From assembly GCA_021296235.1 (NCBI GenBank), contig JAGWAS010000005.1:81708-117648 (forward strand): DNA of 35,941 nucleotides. Reading direction: 5' to 3'. A program made the position numbers and the translations under genes. This DNA is from Paracoccaceae bacterium (lineage in GTDB: Bacteria > Pseudomonadota > Alphaproteobacteria > Rhodobacterales > Rhodobacteraceae). Every line of letters starts with the position of its first letter. Positions within the stretch are counted from its first letter, which is position 1. The notes under the pieces are model-generated. The model did not search any database. It was not told the DNA's origin and saw nothing but the letters and a program-made list of their open reading frames with translations. This document shows, one piece after another, positions 1 through 7,932 of the stretch.

Positions 1-90
1 CAGTTGCGGGTAACCGACGACCTTGATGGCCTGATTGTTCAAATGCCCGAAAAACAGATTTGAGGCGCGGCGTGGTGGCTGGCCGGATGC

Positions 91-1527
91 GTGTGGATGA
101 CTTTTCAGGATGAAGGCAAAGGTGACGGTCGGGGCGGCAACATCCAAACCTATTCCGTCGAGGAAATTTCGCAGCAGGTCAAATCGACGCTTGACGGGGC
201 CTTCGGCTGGATAAGGGTTCGCGGTGAGGTTTCCAGTGTTTCACTGCCAAGGTCCGGACATGTTTACCTCACATTCAAGCAGGAACGCCACGAACTTGCG
301 GCGGTCATGTGGAAATTCAAGGCATCCAGGTTGGCCGAGCCGCCGCGCGAGGGAATTGAATATATCGCAACCGGTAACCTGACAGCCTACTCAGGCACAT
401 CAAAGTACCAACTGATCATTGATCGTCTCGAACCGGCCGGTGAAGGCGCGCTTCTGGCCATGATTGAACAACGGAAGCGCGAGCTTCAGGCTGAAGGGTT
501 GTTTGATGCGGAGCACAAGAAATCCCTGCCTTACCTTCCCGGTATAATTGGTGTCATATCCTCGCCCGGGGGGGCAGTCATCAGGGACATCACAAGGGTG
601 TTGCGGGACAGGTTTCCGCGGCGTGTTCTCCTGTGGCCGGTTGCGGTTCAGGGTCAGAACTGTGCTGACGAAGTCGAACGGGCGATAAGGGGCTTCAACG
701 TCCTTGGAGGGGATTCGAATGTGCCGCGTCCAGATCTCCTGATTGTGGCGCGCGGAGGTGGCTCGATGGAGGATCTCTTGGGATTCAGCGAGGAGAAGGT
801 GGTCAGGGCCGCGTTCGAGTCCACGATACCAATCATTTCCGCAGTTGGACATGAAACCGACACGCCGCTCATCGACCTCGCCGCGGATTTGAGGGCGCCA
901 ACGCCTTCCGTCGCAGCCGAAAGGGCGGTTCCATCAAGAACGGAACTGTTGGCGGATCTTGCGGCTTTCAAGTCAAGAATGGTCGGAGGCGCGGATCGGG
1001 CAACCCGGCGCCGAAAGGAAAGGTTGCAGGATCTTTCGCGGGGCATCTCGAGGCCGGAACGATTGCTCGACGTGGCGTCGCAGCGATTGGATGGCCTTTC
1101 AGACCGCCTTCCGTCCGCATTGAGGGTGTCGGTTCAGGATCAGGAACTCACTCTGAGGCGACTTACCGGCAGGTTGATTGTGCCGGCAGTTGTAGGCAGT
1201 GCTGAGCGCCGATTGGCGGCTGCGCAGGCCCGGCTGCGGCCTCGGATTGTTGAAATTGCAATTTCCGTGGGCAGATCTGGACTTGCAGCGCTGTCAGACA
1301 GGATAGTTCGCAATGCAGCCGAAGCAGGACGAAGGAACACGGATAGACTGGCTCACGCCACAAGAATGCTTGAATCGCTTGGTTACAAGAGTGTGATCGG
1401 ACGCGGCTTTGCACTTGTGAGAGACAAGGGGTCGGTCATCTCCACAAGGAGCGATGCTGCAGGGCGAGAGCACCTTGAAATTGAGTTTCGCGATGGCATT
1501 CTTCCCGTCAAACAACGAAATGGCTGA
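91..1527 (+). CDS. xseA: Exodeoxyribonuclease VII large subunit
   Basis: This is the catalytic large subunit of exodeoxyribonuclease VII, which with several copies of the small subunit XseB degrades single-stranded DNA in the cytoplasm. An N-terminal OB-fold segment (about residues 20-115, IRVRGEVSS then GHVYLTFKQ) is followed by the conserved catalytic core: GVISSPGGAVIRDI, ARGGGSMEDLLGFSEE, and SAVGHETDTPLIDLAADLRA leading into PTPSVAAE. A long helical region rich in Arg and Ala follows. At 478 residues it is near the usual 450-500. The frame opens with GTG at 91; an ATG two codons later at 97 is an equally good start. xseB is not adjacent. A short open frame at the window edge ends at 63 and could be the tail of an upstream gene, but it is too short to identify. 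Confidence 0.96.
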   Translation: MWMTFQDEGKGDGRGGNIQTYSVEEISQQVKSTLDGAFGWIRVRGEVSSVSLPRSGHVYLTFKQERHELAAVMWKFKASRLAEPPREGIEYIATGNLTAYSGTSKYQLIIDRLEPAGEGALLAMIEQRKRELQAEGLFDAEHKKSLPYLPGIIGVISSPGGAVIRDITRVLRDRFPRRVLLWPVAVQGQNCADEVERAIRGFNVLGGDSNVPRPDLLIVARGGGSMEDLLGFSEEKVVRAAFESTIPIISAVGHETDTPLIDLAADLRAPTPSVAAERAVPSRTELLADLAAFKSRMVGGADRATRRRKERLQDLSRGISRPERLLDVASQRLDGLSDRLPSALRVSVQDQELTLRRLTGRLIVPAVVGSAERRLAAAQARLRPRIVEIAISVGRSGLAALSDRIVRNAAEAGRRNTDRLAHATRMLESLGYKSVIGRGFALVRDKGSVISTRSDAAGREHLEIEFRDGILPVKQRNG

Positions 1528-1540
1528 ATTGCCCGGATCG

Positions 1541-1553
1541 GAGCAAGCTGCTC
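1541..1553 (+). terminator. Possible short stem-loop after xseA
   Basis: GAGCA-AGC-TGCTC forms a five-pair stem 13 bases after the xseA stop and is followed by AAATTTT. The stem is short and the T-run weak, so this is only a candidate intrinsic terminator. Confidence 0.22.
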
Positions 1554-1717
1554 AAATTTTGCTGGTGCATACCTCGATCAGAATCCGTAACTCTCTATTG
1601 TCCATCGTCGCGGAGAATAGCAAATTGATTTCCCGGCGCGATCGCTTTGTCTTACGGAGCATACTTGGTGAGTTTGTTCACTCTTGAAGTTGAGGCCGCT
1701 TTTGTTGCCGTTGCAAG

Positions 1718-2286
1718 TCATCTTGTCTTTAATCCTGAGTCCTGACCGTTCCTGAAACACAGCTGGAAATAACAGACCGGTCTCGCAGTTTGGCCATTGC
1801 GGTCAACAAGCGGATGAATCCAGTTCAACCGCCAAAGGCAATATGCGGCGAGTTCCGTCGCCGACCACGTGCCCCAGTTTTCCTGAACGGTCACAATGAG
1901 CTGGTCAATCAAGATATCCACCTCATTGAAGTGCGGTGGAATATGGTTTCCCACATAGACTGGTTCCTTCCGGAACCTTCCGCCCATTTGTGAAATACTC
2001 GCGACCGCTACCTGGTTGAGGGCCCACAGCAGATACTTGTCGAACGGAGTTGGACCTTTCTGAAGGTCTATTTCGATGCATTTTGTTGCAATTCGTACTG
2101 GCGCTTCAGGTTTTGCTCCCGCACACGAGCAAACAGGTCCGGAAATTCTCTCTCGAGCACAAACATCTTCGTTAAGCTACGATCCGGGCGAGCCGCTGTC
2201 GCCGTTCGGGCTTCTTGTCCTGCTGGTAGGTTTTGAATTCCTGACCGTGCGGCGGCGTCGTTGCAATAATGCAATGATGAAGCCAT
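1718..2286 (-). pseudogene. Fic-family (AMPylase-like) gene remnant
   Basis: Read on the minus strand, two frames together give a Fic-like protein. The upstream piece contains LFARVREQNLKRQYELQQ and stops at 2068. The downstream piece resumes one base out of register with DLQKGPTPFDKYLLWALNQ, then GRFRKEPVYVGNHIPPHFNE, TELAAYCLWRLNWIHP and LVDRNGQTARPVCYFQLC. That order is typical of bacterial Fic proteins. The catalytic motif, normally HPFxxGNGRxxR, reads HPLVDRNGQTAR, with Phe to Leu, Gly to Arg and Arg to Gln changes. The frame ends soon after the motif, so the usual C-terminal helices are missing. A further frame change near 2190 seems likely, because DPWLHHCIIATTPPHGQEF lies in a third frame just upstream. 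Frameshifts, motif decay and truncation argue for a dead gene. The N-terminal limit is uncertain. Confidence 0.72.
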
Positions 2287-2408
2287 GGATCGGGCCGCAT
2301 GAACGGTTTGACTGCTTTCCGATTCGCATCACAATCCGATGTTGCGGCAATGGGCAAATGACTGTAACTCCTCGCGGCTCTTCTGATGTTGGGGGATGTC
2401 TCATTCAA

Positions 2409-4121
2409 ATGGCTGACAAGGTGAGATCGAACCAAAAGGGTGTCTGGAAATCCGGGCGCGGCAAGGGCAGGAAGACGCCAAAGGGCCGACAGGTTGACGA
2501 TGATGCCCTAGCGACGGTGCGAGGGCTGCTTGGCCAGCAACCGCGCAGGCGGGATATGCTCATAGAATATCTGCACCTCATCCAGGACAGGTTCGGCCAT
2601 ATTTCGGCTGCAAACCTCCGCGCACTTGCAGATGCACTGCGCATGGCCCAATCGGAAGTCTATGAGGTTGCCACATTCTATGCACATTTCGATGTGGTCA
2701 AAGAGGATGAGACCCCGCCGCCGGACATAACGATCAGGGTTTGCGATTCCCTGTCCTGCGAATTGGCCGGTGCCCGGGAACTTCTTCAGGAACTAACGGC
2801 TGCAACCGACCCTTTGCAGGTGCGTGTCGTCCGAGCTCCCTGCATGGGCAGATGCGACACTGCGCCCGCCTTGGAGGTTGGGCACAGGCATGTCGACCAC
2901 GCGTCCGTTGACAGGACGCTGACGATCATGAACTCGGGTCACTTGCATCCCGAAATTCCAGAATACACCGCCCTGAAGGAATATTCTGCCGGCGGTGGAT
3001 ACGAGGTGCTGGAATCGTTCCGCAACGGCGAAAGGTCGAGGGACGAGGTCCAACAGATGATCCTTGATTCCGGGCTGCGCGGCCTTGGTGGCGCAGGTTT
3101 TCCGTCGGGCCGGAAGTGGTCGTTTGTAAGGGCAGAGCCAAAACCGCGCCTGATGGCAGTCAATGCCGACGAAGGTGAGCCGGGAACATTCAAGGATCGC
3201 TATTTCATCGAACGCCACCCGCATCATTTCCTTGAAGGAATGCTGATCGCGGCGTGGGCGGTGGAGGCCGAAACCATCTACATCTACCTGCGGGACGAAT
3301 ACCCGGCCTGCCGGACCATACTTGCCGCAGAAATCTCAAAGCTGGAGGAGTCTGGGATCATTGAGGCCGGACACGTTGTTCTGAGGCGCGGCGCAGGTGC
3401 GTATATCTGCGGCGAAGAGAGTGCAATGATCGAGAGCATCGAAGGCAAGCGCGGTCTTCCGCGCCATAGACCCCCCTTCGTTGCTCAGGTGGGTGTGTTC
3501 AATCGACCGACTTTGGTTCACAATGTCGAGACGCTCCACTGGGTCGCCCGCATTTGTCGCGAAGGTTCGGAAATTCTCACCTCGGTGAGCAAGAATGGAC
3601 GAACCGGAATCAGAAGCTACTCCGTGTCGGGCCGGGTTGCCAATCCCGGTGTCCACATGCTTCCGGCGGGATCCACGATCTCTGACATCATTGAGGCTGC
3701 CGGCGGCATGGCCGAAGGACACGAATTCATGGCCTACCAGCCCGGTGGACCGTCGGCCGGGCTGCTGCCTGCGTCATTGAATGACACCCCAATGGATTTC
3801 GACACGTTGCAGCCGCTGGGAACATTCATCGGGTCAGCGGCGGTCGTCATTCTTTCACATCAGGACAGTGCCAAGGCGGCGGCATTGAACATGCTTCGCT
3901 TCTTTGAGGATGAGAGCTGCGGGCAATGCACGCCGTGCAGGGTCGGTTGCGAAAAGGCAGTCAAGTTGATGTCCGCCGATAAATGGGACACCGGACTTCT
4001 TGAAGAACTTTGTCAAACGATGGAGGACGCATCGATCTGTGGGCTTGGTCAGGCAGCGCCGAATGCGATTCGCCTGACAATCAAACATTTTTCATCAGAA
4101 ATCGACGGCAGTCGGGCGTGA
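2409..4121 (+). CDS. NAD-dependent formate dehydrogenase beta subunit, NuoE-NuoF fusion
   Basis: This 570-residue protein fuses a NuoE-like thioredoxin-fold [2Fe-2S] domain to a NuoF-like diaphorase. The first domain has a C-x4-C pair (Cys112, Cys117) and a C-x3-C pair (Cys145, Cys149). The second has the FMN/NADH-binding stretches GLRGLGGAGFPSGRKW (from about residue 222), NADEGEPGTFKDR and GAGAYICGEESAMIESIEG, and [4Fe-4S] ligands in CGQCTPC (504, 507, 510) with Cys544. Size and architecture match the fused beta subunits of soluble NAD-linked, tungsten- or molybdenum-dependent formate dehydrogenases (Fdh1B type, about 572 residues), which pass electrons from the formate-oxidising alpha subunit to NAD. 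HoxF of NAD-reducing hydrogenases is a related alternative. I chose ATG 2409 because the frame upstream runs through the Fic relic. No alpha subunit gene is nearby. Confidence 0.85.
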   Translation: MADKVRSNQKGVWKSGRGKGRKTPKGRQVDDDALATVRGLLGQQPRRRDMLIEYLHLIQDRFGHISAANLRALADALRMAQSEVYEVATFYAHFDVVKEDETPPPDITIRVCDSLSCELAGARELLQELTAATDPLQVRVVRAPCMGRCDTAPALEVGHRHVDHASVDRTLTIMNSGHLHPEIPEYTALKEYSAGGGYEVLESFRNGERSRDEVQQMILDSGLRGLGGAGFPSGRKWSFVRAEPKPRLMAVNADEGEPGTFKDRYFIERHPHHFLEGMLIAAWAVEAETIYIYLRDEYPACRTILAAEISKLEESGIIEAGHVVLRRGAGAYICGEESAMIESIEGKRGLPRHRPPFVAQVGVFNRPTLVHNVETLHWVARICREGSEILTSVSKNGRTGIRSYSVSGRVANPGVHMLPAGSTISDIIEAAGGMAEGHEFMAYQPGGPSAGLLPASLNDTPMDFDTLQPLGTFIGSAAVVILSHQDSAKAAALNMLRFFEDESCGQCTPCRVGCEKAVKLMSADKWDTGLLEELCQTMEDASICGLGQAAPNAIRLTIKHFSSEIDGSRA

Positions 4122-4220
4122 GATCCCACCGGACCGAGCGATTTGGGTGTTCCGGAGAGACGCACATTCGGTCTGGTGTAGATACTGCATGAACGCCCTG
4201 GCCCATCCGTACCCGAGAAA

Positions 4221-5240
4221 ATGTCGTTCTTCTCAAAACTGAAGCAGAGGCTCCGCCGCTCCTCTTCACGGCTTGATGCCGGAATCGAAGAGCTTGTGGA
4301 GGAAGGGCACGAGGATGCGGAGGAGGTCTCCGAAGACAGTTCAGCGGACACCAAGCGTGGCATTCTGGGTCGCATTGCCGAAGCGGTTGGCGCTGGGGCC
4401 GGAATGGCGGGAAGACGGCTTGATGACGACATGCTTGAGGAGTTGGAGGATCTGCTCGTGGCTTCAGACATGGGCGTTGATCTCGCAGCCGGCGTTGTTT
4501 CCAATGTGGCAGAGCGGCGGTTCGGACAGAGGGTTACCGCTGCCGATATCAAGCAGTTGCTGGCTGCGGAAATCGAACGCATCCTGGAGTCGGTTGCCAG
4601 GCCGCTTCCAATCTTCCCCGACGGATTGCAGGTCATACTCATCGTCGGTGTGAACGGGTCGGGCAAAACAACCACGATTGGAAAGCTCGCAAGCCAGTTC
4701 AGTTCTGCGGGAAAGAAAGTGGCAATCGCGGCGGGGGACACATTTCGTGCAGCGGCGGTGGAGCAACTCCAGATCTGGGGCGAGAGGGCCGGCGTGCCTG
4801 TTCTGACCGCAACGGAGGGCTCCGACCCGGCCGCGCTTGCCTACAATGCCATGGAAATTGCAGCAGGAAACGGCTCTGACATATTGCTCATTGATACGGC
4901 AGGGCGCCTGCAGAACCGCAAGGATCTGATGGAGGAACTCGCAAAGATCATTCGCGTTGTCAGGAAACTGAACAGTGAGGCTCCGCACAACACTCTCCTT
5001 GTGCTTGATGCAACAACCGGACAGAACGCCATCTCGCAGGTTGAAACCTTTCGGGCGATGGCGGAGATCACCGGTCTGGTGATGACCAAATTGGACGGAA
5101 CCGCAAAGGGTGGCATTCTGGTGGCATTGGCGGCGAAATTCGGATTGCCGGTTCATGCAATTGGTGTCGGTGAGGGCATTGATGATCTTTCCGCATTTGA
5201 TCCGGGGGAATTCGCAAGAGCCCTGACCGGGAGTTCTTGA
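4221..5240 (+). CDS. ftsY: Signal recognition particle receptor FtsY
   Basis: FtsY is the SRP receptor GTPase that docks ribosome-nascent-chain complexes at the inner membrane. A short acidic N-terminal A region (rich in Glu and Asp, residues about 20-45) precedes the NG domain. GTPase motifs are visible: G1 GVNGSGKTTT (142-151), the insertion-box segment AGDTFRAAAVEQL, G3 DTAGR (225-229), G4 TKLD (289-292) followed by GTAKGG, and the C-terminal GVGEGIDDLSAFDP. The length of 339 is normal for alphaproteobacteria, whose A domain is shorter than in E. coli. It is followed 89 bases later by an EamA transporter and then yciB, an arrangement I recall from several alphaproteobacteria. Confidence 0.97.
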   Translation: MSFFSKLKQRLRRSSSRLDAGIEELVEEGHEDAEEVSEDSSADTKRGILGRIAEAVGAGAGMAGRRLDDDMLEELEDLLVASDMGVDLAAGVVSNVAERRFGQRVTAADIKQLLAAEIERILESVARPLPIFPDGLQVILIVGVNGSGKTTTIGKLASQFSSAGKKVAIAAGDTFRAAAVEQLQIWGERAGVPVLTATEGSDPAALAYNAMEIAAGNGSDILLIDTAGRLQNRKDLMEELAKIIRVVRKLNSEAPHNTLLVLDATTGQNAISQVETFRAMAEITGLVMTKLDGTAKGGILVALAAKFGLPVHAIGVGEGIDDLSAFDPGEFARALTGSS

Positions 5241-5314
5241 AGCGGGCATCAGTGTCTTGACGAATTGTCGCTCTTCGGCAGAGCAAATGGACACGGAGTG
5301 GCCGCGCTGCCGGC

Positions 5315-5322
5315 AGGGAGGA
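5315..5322 (+). promoter_or_regulatory. Shine-Dalgarno sequence for a TTG start
   Basis: AGGGAGGA lies seven bases before TTG 5330. No ATG or GTG in the frame is better placed, so this site decides the start of the EamA transporter. Confidence 0.75.
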
Positions 5323-5329
5323 CAACAAA

Positions 5330-6232
5330 TTGGGCGAATGGATAGTCTCCCTCGCCGGAACGGATGATGGACGCCGTCTTGCTCTGATTCTTGCCATTGT
5401 CGCTGCGGTGCTGCATGCAGCGGTTTCAGCAATGCAGAAAGGCAGGTTCGGCCCCTGGAAAACCCGGGCGGCAATCGACATCTGCTATGGGGTAATGGCC
5501 GCTCCCTTTGCGCTGCTGGTGGTTCCATGGCCGGAGCCACACCTGTGGTCCATACTTGCGATCGCTTGGGTCGTGCACGCCACCTACAAGCTGCTGCAGG
5601 GTTCCGCATTTTCAATTGGGGCGCTCACCGTCGTTTATCCGGTTGTAAGAGGCATCGGACCGCTGGTTACGGTTTTGGCAGCAGGGTTTGTGTTCGGCGA
5701 AACGTTTACGGCAATCCAGTGGGCCGGCGTGCTGACTCTCACATCCGGAATATTCGGATTGGCCGCATTCAACATGTACCGCAACCGCTACCAGCGCGGT
5801 AAATTGATACAGGCGTTGCTGCTCGCCGTTCTGACGGGTGTTGCGGTGGCCGGCTACACGACCATTGATGCGTATGGTGTGCGCGCAACCGAGAATCCAT
5901 TTACATTCCTCGCATGGCTCTTTTTCATTGATGGATTAATCTCGGTACCCGCTCTCGTGGCGGCCCGGAATGGACTGCCCCGCAGGCGAACTGTGTTGAG
6001 ATTGCTGCCTCATGGCTGTATCGGCGGCATAATTGCGGTTATCAGCTTCGGCTCGATAATGCTTGCAACCCGCCTTGATCAAGTCGGGCAGGCAGCGGTT
6101 CTTCGGGAGACTTCGACGGTGTTCGCCGCAATTATCGGCTGGCTGATTCTGAAGGAGACACTCGGTCCGCTTCGAGCGGTCTTGATCGCGTTGATTGCTG
6201 CCGGCGCGGTGATTGTTGAAATGGGCGGATGA
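5330..6232 (+). CDS. EamA/DMT-family inner-membrane transporter
   Basis: This 300-residue hydrophobic protein has about ten predicted membrane segments in two repeats, the layout of drug/metabolite transporters with two EamA domains. The C-terminal repeat carries the typical ending: AAVLRETSTVFAAIIGWLIL, then KETLGP and a last helix ending in VEMGG. The substrate cannot be read from the sequence; relatives move small metabolites or act as exporters. The start is TTG, supported by a strong Shine-Dalgarno sequence. The stop overlaps the next start (ATGA at 6229-6232), implying translational coupling with yciB. Confidence 0.88.
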   Translation: MGEWIVSLAGTDDGRRLALILAIVAAVLHAAVSAMQKGRFGPWKTRAAIDICYGVMAAPFALLVVPWPEPHLWSILAIAWVVHATYKLLQGSAFSIGALTVVYPVVRGIGPLVTVLAAGFVFGETFTAIQWAGVLTLTSGIFGLAAFNMYRNRYQRGKLIQALLLAVLTGVAVAGYTTIDAYGVRATENPFTFLAWLFFIDGLISVPALVAARNGLPRRRTVLRLLPHGCIGGIIAVISFGSIMLATRLDQVGQAAVLRETSTVFAAIIGWLILKETLGPLRAVLIALIAAGAVIVEMGG

Positions 6233-6888
6233 TACGGAAGGTTGAAATGGAAGAGAAAAAGGAAATCGGGCAGGGGACAAAGCTGGCCTTGGAACTGGGG
6301 CCCGTGCTGCTGTTTTTTGTGGCCTACATTATGGTCAGAGACCGCACCTTTTCTGTGGGTGGGGCTGAATATTCCGGATTTGTTGCGGTAACCGCCGGGT
6401 TCATTCCGGTTCTCCTTGTCTGCAGTGCTGTCCTTTGGCGACTGACCGGTAAGCTCTCACGCATGCAGGTCGTGACTGCCGTGCTGGTTGTTGTGTTTGG
6501 AGGCCTGTCGATCTGGTTCAATGACGAGAGGTTCTTCAAGGTCAAACCGACCATAATCTATCTGCTGTTCGCAGGCATTCTGACAGTGGGGCTTTTTCGC
6601 GGCAAGTCGGCCATCCAGTATGTCTTGGCTGAAGCCCTTCCCCTGGATGAAAGAGGGTGGACGGTCCTAACCCGCAACTGCGCCATCCTTTTTGCTGCGC
6701 TGGCCGTCGCAAATGAAGTCATCTGGCGCAGCTTCTCGACAGATGTTTGGGTCTATTTCAAGACATTCGGAATTCCGGGTGTGATGTTTGTGTTTCTGTT
6801 TTCGCAGACTGCAATTCTGATGGTACGGCAGGAGCAGCAGGCCACAGATGGCAAAGCAGATGGAAAACGGCCTGAATCAGGAGATTGA
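6229..6888 (+). CDS. yciB: Inner-membrane spanning protein YciB (septation protein A family)
   Basis: A small polytopic membrane protein of the YciB/IspZ family, which in enterobacteria is linked to cell-envelope synthesis and septation. Family hallmarks are ELGPVLLFFVAY near the N-terminus, FNDERFFKVKPTIIYLLFA in the middle, and LTRNCAILFAALAVANEVIW with FSTDVWVYFKTFGIPG toward the end. About five membrane helices are evident, followed by a short hydrophilic tail. The ATG at 6229 overlaps the preceding stop. A second ATG at 6247 (MEEKKEIG), with GGAAGG a few bases upstream, is a plausible alternative that would shorten the protein by six residues. It converges with the minus-strand operon ending at 7036; the 147 bases between show no clear terminator. 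Confidence 0.92.
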   Translation: MIRKVEMEEKKEIGQGTKLALELGPVLLFFVAYIMVRDRTFSVGGAEYSGFVAVTAGFIPVLLVCSAVLWRLTGKLSRMQVVTAVLVVVFGGLSIWFNDERFFKVKPTIIYLLFAGILTVGLFRGKSAIQYVLAEALPLDERGWTVLTRNCAILFAALAVANEVIWRSFSTDVWVYFKTFGIPGVMFVFLFSQTAILMVRQEQQATDGKADGKRPESGD

Positions 6889-7035
6889 GGGAGGTCGGCA
6901 ATCCACTTCTCGCGACCGTTCGAATTTGGGCATCAGTAGGGATTCCGGAGCATCAATTGATGTCCCAAGTTTGGCGGCAGCCGTATCAGGTTCAACAGAA
7001 AATGGTCCGTTTGAATTTGCCGTGACCCGGGAAAC

Positions 7036-7932
7036 TCAGATGATCGCCTCGGCATTCGGCCGGTGGGGCAGTCTTTCCCGCAAGAGTTGAGGAATTTGAC
7101 TGGTCAGATCTGCGACCGCAACCCCGTTGGCTTCAAGGGCCTTTCTCTTGCTGCCATATCCACCGCCGGCTCCTGACACGATTGCACCTGCATGTCCCAT
7201 TTTGCGCCCTTCCGGCGCTGTCTTGCCGGCGATGAATGCAACCACCGGTTTGCTCATCGTGCCGGCGTATTCGGCAGCTTCCTCTTCAGCTGACCCACCG
7301 ATTTCGCCGCAGATGACAATGGCATGCGTGCGTTTGTCCTTCTCAAAAAACTTCAGGGCGGTGAGGGTTCGCGTTCCAACAATTGAATCACCGCCAACGC
7401 CGTAGAATGCCGATTGCCCGAGCCCGTTTGCCGTCAACTGCAGGCAGATCAGTGTGCCGAGGCTTCCCGAACGCGAAATCACGCCGATGCCACCTGGTTG
7501 GAACACATCCGAGTTGAATGCAGGCATGATGCCGGCGAAAGTATCCCCGGGTGTAACCAATCCGGACGTGTTGGGGCCAATGATTTGACTTCCTGTGCTC
7601 CGTGCCGCCGCCAGCATTTCCATCACGTCATGGGCTGGAATGTGTTCTGCAAGGCAAATCACGGACTTGGAGCCGGCCTCGCAGGCATCTATCGCTGCAT
7701 CTTTGGCCAAAAGGGGTGGCACGAACATCAATGCCGTGTCGAACGGACACTGGCCGGCTGCCTCCGTTGCCGACGCGAAAATTGGAATGCCCAAATGGAT
7801 GGTCCCGGCTTTCCTGGGATTTACGCCGCCCACGATTCGAGTTCCATACTCAAGCATGGCCCGGCCCCAAAACGTCCCCTGCCTTCCGGTGAGGCCCATG
7901 ACAAGAACCCGGTGTTTCCTGCGGAGAATCAC
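7036..7932 (-). CDS. SucD-like alpha subunit of an NDP-forming acyl-CoA ligase
   Basis: A 298-residue homologue of the succinyl-CoA synthetase alpha subunit, which binds CoA and carries the phosphohistidine that relays phosphate between nucleotide and acid. The N-terminal CoA-binding Rossmann domain shows VLVMGLTGRQGTFWG and GGVNPRKAG. IGPNTSGLVTPG and GVISRSGSLGT are conserved family segments, and the phosphorylated His is present as GHAGAIVSG (His247). It is the last gene of the tctCBA operon and starts with GTG inside the stop of the beta subunit gene (four-base overlap, 7929-7932), as expected for subunits made in equal amounts. The operon partners, a TTT transporter and an acylating aldehyde dehydrogenase, make a citric-acid-cycle role unlikely. 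Sulfoacetate-CoA ligase (SauD-like) is my preferred inference; malate-CoA or succinate-CoA ligase are alternatives. Confidence 0.85.
   Translation of the reverse strand: MILRRKHRVLVMGLTGRQGTFWGRAMLEYGTRIVGGVNPRKAGTIHLGIPIFASATEAAGQCPFDTALMFVPPLLAKDAAIDACEAGSKSVICLAEHIPAHDVMEMLAAARSTGSQIIGPNTSGLVTPGDTFAGIMPAFNSDVFQPGGIGVISRSGSLGTLICLQLTANGLGQSAFYGVGGDSIVGTRTLTALKFFEKDKRTHAIVICGEIGGSAEEEAAEYAGTMSKPVVAFIAGKTAPEGRKMGHAGAIVSGAGGGYGSKRKALEANGVAVADLTSQIPQLLRERLPHRPNAEAII

Noticed and set aside
1..63. Open frame at the left edge ending at TGA 61-63
   Set aside because: Could be the tail of an upstream gene, but 20 codons with no recognisable motif cannot be assigned.
1454..1687. 77-codon plus-strand frame overlapping the end of xseA
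   Set aside because: No ribosome binding site or recognisable similarity; it overlaps a certain gene and looks like chance.
2076..2408. Upstream extension of the fdhB reading frame (111 extra codons)
   Set aside because: It runs antisense through the Fic relic, has no similarity to formate dehydrogenase or NuoE proteins, and starting at 2409 gives the family's normal length.
5270..5284. Small stem-loop GCTCT-TCGGC-AGAGC between ftsY and the EamA gene
   Set aside because: Only five pairs and no T-run; not enough to call a terminator.
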